Positions 6,270 to 10,969 of a stretch of 10,969 nucleotides of DNA are shown in pieces (the stretch's first letter is position 1; each line of letters starts with the position of its first letter). The notes below the pieces were generated by a model. It was given only the letters and a program-made list of their open reading frames with translations. It made no database searches and was not told where the DNA came from. A program made the position numbers and the translations under genes. The DNA is taken from NCBI GenBank assembly GCA_003162555.1, contig PMNQ01000100.1, positions 28,311-39,279 on the forward strand, written 5' to 3'. The DNA comes from Gammaproteobacteria bacterium. Lineage in GTDB: Bacteria > Pseudomonadota > Gammaproteobacteria > Steroidobacterales > Steroidobacteraceae.

Positions 6270-7871
6270 ATGGGGGAGCGGTCCAAGCCCGATGTCCTGA
6301 TCGTCGGCGCCGGGCATAACGGCCTGGTGGCTGCCTGCTACCTGGCGCGGGCCGGGCTCAAGGTGCAGGTGCTCGAGCGCAACCCGTACATCGGCGGCGC
6401 CGCGGTCAGCCGCAAGCTTTACGGGGATTTCACCTACTCGAACTGCTCGTACGTGTGCAGCCTGCTGCGCCCCGAGATCATGCGCACGCTCGAATTGCCG
6501 CGCTTCGGGCTGCAGATCATCCCCTACGATGGCGGCTGCACGATGATGCGCGACGGCGGCCACCTGGCGCTGTACGACAACCACGACGCCTTGCGCCGGG
6601 AAATCGCACGTCATTCGAAGCGCGACGCCGAGGCCTACGATCGCTACGCGCGCGATGTGATCCGGCAGTGCAAATTCATCAAGCCGCTGCTGATGCGCGA
6701 GCCACCGGATCCGACTTCGTTCAAGCCACGTGACATCCGCGAGCTGCTGTATCTGGGCGGGCACTTCCAGCGCCTGGGCGAGGCGCGCATGTATGACACG
6801 CTGCGCTTCTGGACCATGAGCGCCGCGGATTTTCTCGACGAGTACTTCGAGAGCGAGATCGTCAAGGCGCATATGGCCGGCAGCGCAATCATCGGCACGG
6901 CACTCGGGCCGCGCTCACCGGGCACCGCCTACGTGCTGCTGCATCACTACATGGGCGACATCGACGATACGGTCGGCGCCTGGGGTTTCGCCCGCGGCGG
7001 CATGGGCGCGGTGACCCGCTCGCTCGCGGCTTCGCTCCAGGCGAGCGGCGGCACGATCCGCACCAGCGCCGGTGTCGAGCGGATCCTGGTACGCAATGGA
7101 CGCAGCGTCGGCGTGGCACTCGCCGATGGCGAAGAGATCAGCGCCCGGCTGGTGCTCTCGAACATGGACGTAAAGCGCACTTTCCTCAACACCGTCGACA
7201 GCAAGGAGTTGCCGGAAGATTTCCTGCGCCAGGTGCGCAACTTCAAGATCCGCGGCTCCTCGGGCAAGCTCAACATCGCACTCGACGGCCTGCCGTCGTT
7301 CCCGGCGATTCCGGTCGGTTCGCCCAGTACCCGTGGCGACATGCACGTGACCGACACGATCGAAATGATGGAGCGCGCCTACGATGACTGGAAAGAGGGC
7401 GCCTGGTCGCGCGCCCCGTACATCGACATGCTTATTCCATCGCAGATCGACCCGACCATGGCGCCGGATGGCAAGCACTACATGTCGGTGTTCGTGCAGT
7501 ACTGCCCGTACCAGCTGGCGAGCGGTCCCTGGGACGCGGCCAAGCGCAAGGCCTTCGGCGATACGGTCATCGACACGATTGCGCAGCACAGTCCCGACTT
7601 CAAGAGCCTGATCCTGCACGCCGAGGTGCGCACGCCGTTCGATATCGAAAACGAAGTCGGCTTGACCGAAGGCAACATCTTCCAGGGCGAACTGACCTTC
7701 GATCAATTGCTGTTCAACCGGCCGATCCCGGGCTACGCGCAGTACCGCACGCCGTTGCGAGGCCTGTACCTGTGCGGTTCGAGCACACACCCGGGCGGCG
7801 GTGTCATGGGTGCGCCGGGCGCCAACGCGGCACGCGCCGTGCTGCGCGATCTGCGCCTGACAGGGACTTGA
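6270..7871 (+). CDS. FAD-dependent oxidoreductase, phytoene desaturase (CrtI)/PYROXD2-like, copy 1
   Basis: The 533-residue protein starts with the dinucleotide-binding fold: VGAGHNG at 12-18 (GxGxxG), LARAG after it and the ribose-binding acidic residue Glu36 in VLER, then IGGAA. The C-terminus has the second FAD-contact motif CGSSTHPGGGVMG (from Cys502), typical of the CrtI/PYROXD2-type family and of many bacterial amine or acid oxidoreductases of unknown substrate. Carotenoid synthesis is unlikely, since no phytoene or prenyl genes are nearby and the neighbours are an aminotransferase and a GcvT protein. ATG 6270 has only a weak, distant AAGGG (6253-6257) before it. A paralogue follows after 5 bp. 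It probably oxidises an amine, N-methyl group or related intermediate; substrate unknown. Confidence 0.88.
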   Translation: MGERSKPDVLIVGAGHNGLVAACYLARAGLKVQVLERNPYIGGAAVSRKLYGDFTYSNCSYVCSLLRPEIMRTLELPRFGLQIIPYDGGCTMMRDGGHLALYDNHDALRREIARHSKRDAEAYDRYARDVIRQCKFIKPLLMREPPDPTSFKPRDIRELLYLGGHFQRLGEARMYDTLRFWTMSAADFLDEYFESEIVKAHMAGSAIIGTALGPRSPGTAYVLLHHYMGDIDDTVGAWGFARGGMGAVTRSLAASLQASGGTIRTSAGVERILVRNGRSVGVALADGEEISARLVLSNMDVKRTFLNTVDSKELPEDFLRQVRNFKIRGSSGKLNIALDGLPSFPAIPVGSPSTRGDMHVTDTIEMMERAYDDWKEGAWSRAPYIDMLIPSQIDPTMAPDGKHYMSVFVQYCPYQLASGPWDAAKRKAFGDTVIDTIAQHSPDFKSLILHAEVRTPFDIENEVGLTEGNIFQGELTFDQLLFNRPIPGYAQYRTPLRGLYLCGSSTHPGGGVMGAPGANAARAVLRDLRLTGT

Positions 7872-7876
7872 ACCCC

Positions 7877-9451
7877 ATGGTTGAACGGCGTGCCAAGTTT
7901 GATTGCATCGTAGTAGGGGGCGGCCACAACGGCCTGGCCTGTGCGGCCTATCTTGCCCGCGCGGGCCGCAGCGTACTGGTGCTCGAAGCTGCCGCGCGAT
8001 TGGGGGGCGCAGCCGCCACGCGCGAATTCGCTCCCGGTTTTCGGGTCTCGGCTGGAGCGCACCTGCTGCACCAGATGCCCGCGCGGCTGATCGACGAACT
8101 TCAACTCGAACGCCACGGCCTGCGCTGGGCAGCGCAATCGATGCCGACTGCGGCGCTGGCCGCAGGTGCCGCACCGCTGCTGATGGATGGCGAGAGGCTC
8201 GACGGGCCCGCGACGCCCGCTGATGTAGCGGCCTATCAAGATTTCCGGTCGCAGATGGGGCGTTTCGCCGCCGCACTGCATCCGATGCTGGACTCGATGC
8301 CGCCGCGCCTTGGCACCGATCGCTGGAGCGACCGCCTGAGCCTGCTTGGAATTGGCTGGCGCATCCGCAGGCTCGGCAGGCGCGACATGCGCGAACTGCT
8401 GCGCATCGCCGGCATGAACGCCTACGATCTGCTCACTGAACATTTCAGCTCAACGCTCCTGCAGGGCGCGTTCGGCTTCGATGCGGTGCTCGGTAGCAAC
8501 TTTGGTCCACGCGCACCTGGCACGGTGATGACGCTGCTGTACCGCATGGCAGCCCAGCATGGCGCCGGCGAGCGCGGCCTGGCGTTGCCGGCAGGCGGGC
8601 TTGGTGCGGTCTCCGACGCGCTGGCAGCCGCGGCGCGGGCGGCGGGCGCGGAAATCCGGCTGGCAGCGCTAGTGGCACGCGTCACCGTGACGAATGACCG
8701 CGTCACGGGCGTTACGCTGCAATCCGGAGAATCGATTGCCGCCGGAGCGGTGATTTCGAGCGCCGATCCCAAGAGTTCCCTGCTGGGGCTGCTCGGGCCT
8801 GAGCACCTGGACACTTCTTTCGTCAGGCGCGTGCACCACCTGCGCACGCGCGGACTCGCGGCCAAGCTGCACCTGGCGCTGGACGGGCTGCCGCAGTTCG
8901 GTGGTTTGCCGGCCGCCGCAGGCAACGCGCGGCTGCTCATCGCGCCTGGGCTCGATTACATCGAGCGCGCTTTCAATCACAGCAAGTACGGCGAATATTC
9001 CCGCGCTCCTGCGCTGGAGTTGACGCTGCCCACCGTCAGCGATGCCTCGCTGGCGCCCGCGGGCAAGCACGTGCTGTCGGCGATCGTGCACTACGCACCG
9101 TATGAGCTGCGCGGTGGCTGGGAGCAGCACCGCGACGCCTTCGTCTCCGGGATCATCGACACGCTCGAGCAGTACGCGCCCGGATTGCGCGGACTCGTGC
9201 GGGCGAGTGAATTGCTGGCGCCACCGGACATCGAGCGCGAGTTCCGCATTCGCGGCGGTCACTGGCACCACGCGGACCTGGCGCTCGACCAGTTCTTCGC
9301 CGTGCGGCCCGTACCCGGCGCCACGCAGCACCGCACGCCGCTGCCGGGCTATTTTCTCTGCGGCGCCGGCTGTCATCCAGGCGGCGGCGTCATGGGCATC
9401 GCGGGCCGCAACGCGGCCCGCCAGGTTATCGCGCTGGCGGACAACGCATGA
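7877..9451 (+). CDS. FAD-dependent oxidoreductase, phytoene desaturase (CrtI)/PYROXD2-like, copy 2
   Basis: This 524-residue protein is a diverged paralogue of the gene before it. It has the same N-terminal FAD motif (VGGGHNG at 13-19, with the acidic Glu37 in VLEA), a matching middle (KLHLALDGLP against KLNIALDGLP) and a matching C-terminus (CGAGCHPGGGVMG from Cys495, then NAAR). In place of the GNIFQGEL stretch of copy 1 it has GGHWHHADL, the form I associate with the PYROXD2 group. The frame remains open further upstream inside copy 1, but homology begins at MVERRAKFD, so I chose ATG 7877, with AGGGA at 7862-7866. It ends in an ATGA overlap with the GcvT-like gene, showing translational coupling. 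The substrate is unknown. The two paralogues may act on successive intermediates or form a heteromer. Confidence 0.88.
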   Translation: MVERRAKFDCIVVGGGHNGLACAAYLARAGRSVLVLEAAARLGGAAATREFAPGFRVSAGAHLLHQMPARLIDELQLERHGLRWAAQSMPTAALAAGAAPLLMDGERLDGPATPADVAAYQDFRSQMGRFAAALHPMLDSMPPRLGTDRWSDRLSLLGIGWRIRRLGRRDMRELLRIAGMNAYDLLTEHFSSTLLQGAFGFDAVLGSNFGPRAPGTVMTLLYRMAAQHGAGERGLALPAGGLGAVSDALAAAARAAGAEIRLAALVARVTVTNDRVTGVTLQSGESIAAGAVISSADPKSSLLGLLGPEHLDTSFVRRVHHLRTRGLAAKLHLALDGLPQFGGLPAAAGNARLLIAPGLDYIERAFNHSKYGEYSRAPALELTLPTVSDASLAPAGKHVLSAIVHYAPYELRGGWEQHRDAFVSGIIDTLEQYAPGLRGLVRASELLAPPDIEREFRIRGGHWHHADLALDQFFAVRPVPGATQHRTPLPGYFLCGAGCHPGGGVMGIAGRNAARQVIALADNA

Positions 9452-10656
9452 ACGAGGCTAGTGACGTGGGCGCACATTTCAAGCAACCGTTGTTGACCAC
9501 GCCATTCCACGAGCGCGAACGTGCGCTCAGCCAGGTCGACAGCTTTGTGCCGTGGGCCGGGTACACGACCGTCGACGTATTTACCAACGTCGGTCAGGAA
9601 TACTTCGCGGTCCGCAACGCCTGCTCGGTCTATGACCTGACACCGATGGTCAAATATCGCATCGCAGGACCGGATGCCAGCCGCTATCTGAACCGGCTGG
9701 TGACGCGCGACTTGCGCAAACTCAAGATCAATCGCGTCAGCTACTGCGTATGGTGCAACGACGCCGGCCACATCATTGATGACGGCACCGTGTTCAGGCT
9801 GGACGAGAACGAATACCGGTTGTGTACTGCGGAACGCCAGCTCGATTGGTTTTTGGATAGCGCCATAGGGTTCGATGTGCAGATCAGCGAAGTGACCGAG
9901 CAGATCGCCGCGCTCGCACTGCAGGGGCCGACATCCTGCGCGGTGCTGAACAAGCTGGGCCTGGCCGGCGTCGAGCGGCTGAAACCGTTTGAATTCGGCT
10001 GGTTCGATTCGAGCGGCATGCGGATCATGGTCTCGCGCACTGGCTTCACCGGTGACCTGGGCTACGAGCTGTGGGTGGATCCTCTGCACGCCGTCGCGCT
10101 GTGGGACGCGCTGATGGCGGCGGGCCGGAGCCGCGGCATCCGCGCGATCGGCTCACGGGCGCTCAACATGGTGCGCATCGAGGCGGGTTTCCTGTTGCCC
10201 AATCTGGATTTCGTCTCCGCTGAAAGCAGCGTGCGCCTTGGCACCAGCCGTTCGCCGCTGGAACTCGGCCTCGCCTGGCTGGTCGACTTCGAAAAGGGAC
10301 ATTTCACGGGCCGGCGCGCGCTGCTGGAGCAGCATCGCCAGGGCCTGAAACGACAGCTCGTGGGGCTGGATATAGCCGGCAACAAGCCGGCAACGAACGC
10401 CCTGCTGTACACGGACCGCAGTGGCAGCAAGGAAATCGGCAGCGTGACTTCGGCCGTCTGGTCGCCAACTTGCAAACGCAACATAGCGCTTGCTATGGTC
10501 GAAGCGCCGCATTTCGCGCTGGGATCAACGCTGTGGGCAGAGGTTTATCTGAGCCGCGAACTGGTCTGGGAGCGACGCATGTGCCGGGCGCAAGTCGTCG
10601 ACAAGCCTTTCTTCGCGCCTGAGCGGCGGCGCGTGACGCCGCCAGGCGATTACTAG
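9448..10656 (+). CDS. GcvT-family aminomethyltransferase (folate-dependent one-carbon transfer)
   Basis: The protein has 402 residues, slightly longer than the glycine cleavage T-protein, with an N-terminal extension of about 20. Family marks are YFAVRNACSVYDLTPM (52-67), an IIDDG loop (109-113) holding the conserved folate-proximal aspartate region, ALQGP (157-161), RTGFTGDLGYELWV (197-210) and RALNMVRIEAGF (237-248). Glycine cleavage partners (GcvH, GcvP) are absent, so it is more like the stand-alone or oxidase-linked GcvT proteins that pass formaldehyde-level carbon from demethylations to tetrahydrofolate as 5,10-methylene-THF. The start overlaps the stop of FAD oxidoreductase copy 2 (ATGA), so the two products are made together. 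This fits capture of one-carbon units released by those oxidases or by the Rieske enzyme; the real donor is inferred. Confidence 0.9.
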   Translation: MNEASDVGAHFKQPLLTTPFHERERALSQVDSFVPWAGYTTVDVFTNVGQEYFAVRNACSVYDLTPMVKYRIAGPDASRYLNRLVTRDLRKLKINRVSYCVWCNDAGHIIDDGTVFRLDENEYRLCTAERQLDWFLDSAIGFDVQISEVTEQIAALALQGPTSCAVLNKLGLAGVERLKPFEFGWFDSSGMRIMVSRTGFTGDLGYELWVDPLHAVALWDALMAAGRSRGIRAIGSRALNMVRIEAGFLLPNLDFVSAESSVRLGTSRSPLELGLAWLVDFEKGHFTGRRALLEQHRQGLKRQLVGLDIAGNKPATNALLYTDRSGSKEIGSVTSAVWSPTCKRNIALAMVEAPHFALGSTLWAEVYLSRELVWERRMCRAQVVDKPFFAPERRRVTPPGDY

Positions 10657-10667
10657 GGGACTATCAG

Positions 10668-10969
10668 GTGGGCCAACTCGATCCCAAGCAGCTTGCCGAA
10701 CGGCCCTGGCTCGATCCAAACGCGCAGCCGCAGGTCATCATCGACGGCGTCTGCAAGACTTACCCTGGCGTGACCGCGGTCGACAATGTCTGCCTGCGAA
10801 TTTTCAAAGGAGAAATGTTCGCGCTGGTCGGTTCCTCGGGCTGCGGCAAGACCACGCTGTTGCGCATGCTGGCGGGCTTCACCCAGCCGACCGCCGGCCA
10901 GATCACGATCGACGACGCGCTGATGAACAACGTGCCGCCGCATGAACGGCCGGTCAACATGATGTTCCA
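10668..10969 (+). CDS. ABC importer ATP-binding protein, spermidine/putrescine (PotA)-like, 3' end cut by window edge
   Basis: The frame is open from GTG 10668 to the right edge (100 complete codons). AGGGGA at 10655-10660 is a good ribosome site 7 nt before the GTG and overlaps the stop codon of the GcvT gene. After a leader of about 20 residues rich in Pro and Gln, the nucleotide-binding domain begins at VIIDGVCKTYPGV. Walker A is GSSGCGKT (55-62), and HERPVNMMF at the edge leads into the Q-loop, cut before its glutamine codon is complete. The pattern matches ATPases of the polyamine/quaternary amine/iron importer group (PotA and relatives). The periplasmic binding protein and permeases should lie to the right. 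In this setting the importer would bring in the amine or betaine substrate; that is inference. Confidence 0.88.
   Translation, partial: MGQLDPKQLAERPWLDPNAQPQVIIDGVCKTYPGVTAVDNVCLRIFKGEMFALVGSSGCGKTTLLRMLAGFTQPTAGQITIDDALMNNVPPHERPVNMMF

Noticed and set aside
7772..7876. Upstream extension of the second FAD oxidoreductase frame
   Set aside because: It overlaps the conserved C-terminus of copy 1 and has no homology; the FAD fold begins just after ATG 7877.
6915..8276. 453-codon minus-strand frame spanning the junction of the two FAD oxidoreductases
   Set aside because: It crosses two real genes on the other strand, is Arg/His/Ala-rich and has no recognisable domain.

Overview
The window is GC-rich, densely coding DNA from what is most likely a proteobacterium (beta- or gamma-type by gene content and codon style; this is inference only). 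I see no rRNA, tRNA, CRISPR array, insertion sequence or phage gene. It looks like one catabolic locus built as two divergent operons around a regulatory gap of about 310 bp (4603-4910). All genes appear intact apart from the two cut by the window edges.

Leftward operon (minus strand, transcribed from about 4620 towards 1): a Rieske non-heme iron oxygenase of the glycine betaine/carnitine type, a BKACE-family beta-keto acid cleavage enzyme resembling the dehydrocarnitine cleavage enzyme CdhC, a small hot-dog thioesterase resembling betainyl-CoA thioesterase CdhB, and a large NDP-forming acyl-CoA synthetase that runs off the left edge. The last three are tightly packed with GTG starts and short gaps or overlaps.

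Rightward operon (plus strand, from 4911): a class III PLP aminotransferase of the glutamate-1-semialdehyde aminomutase-like group behind a near-perfect Shine-Dalgarno, two tandem paralogous FAD oxidoreductases of the CrtI/PYROXD2 type, a GcvT-family folate-dependent aminomethyltransferase, and the start of a PotA-like ABC importer ATPase cut by the right edge. The spacings here are 24 bp, 5 bp, a 4 bp ATGA overlap and 11 bp, so these genes are very probably co-transcribed.

Taken together, the locus reads as import and breakdown of an N-methylated amino acid or betaine. The ABC transporter would import it; the Rieske enzyme and FAD oxidoreductases would oxidise N-methyl or C-N bonds; the GcvT protein would capture one-carbon units on tetrahydrofolate. 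The aminotransferase could make a keto acid that BKACE cleaves with acetyl-CoA to acetoacetate and a new acyl-CoA, which the thioesterase or acyl-CoA synthetase would handle. No carnitine dehydrogenase (CdhA) is present in the window. The substrate may therefore be carnitine itself with the dehydrogenase elsewhere, or a different beta-amino or betaine compound whose keto acid is made by transamination. The second option would be a pathway I do not recognise as described.
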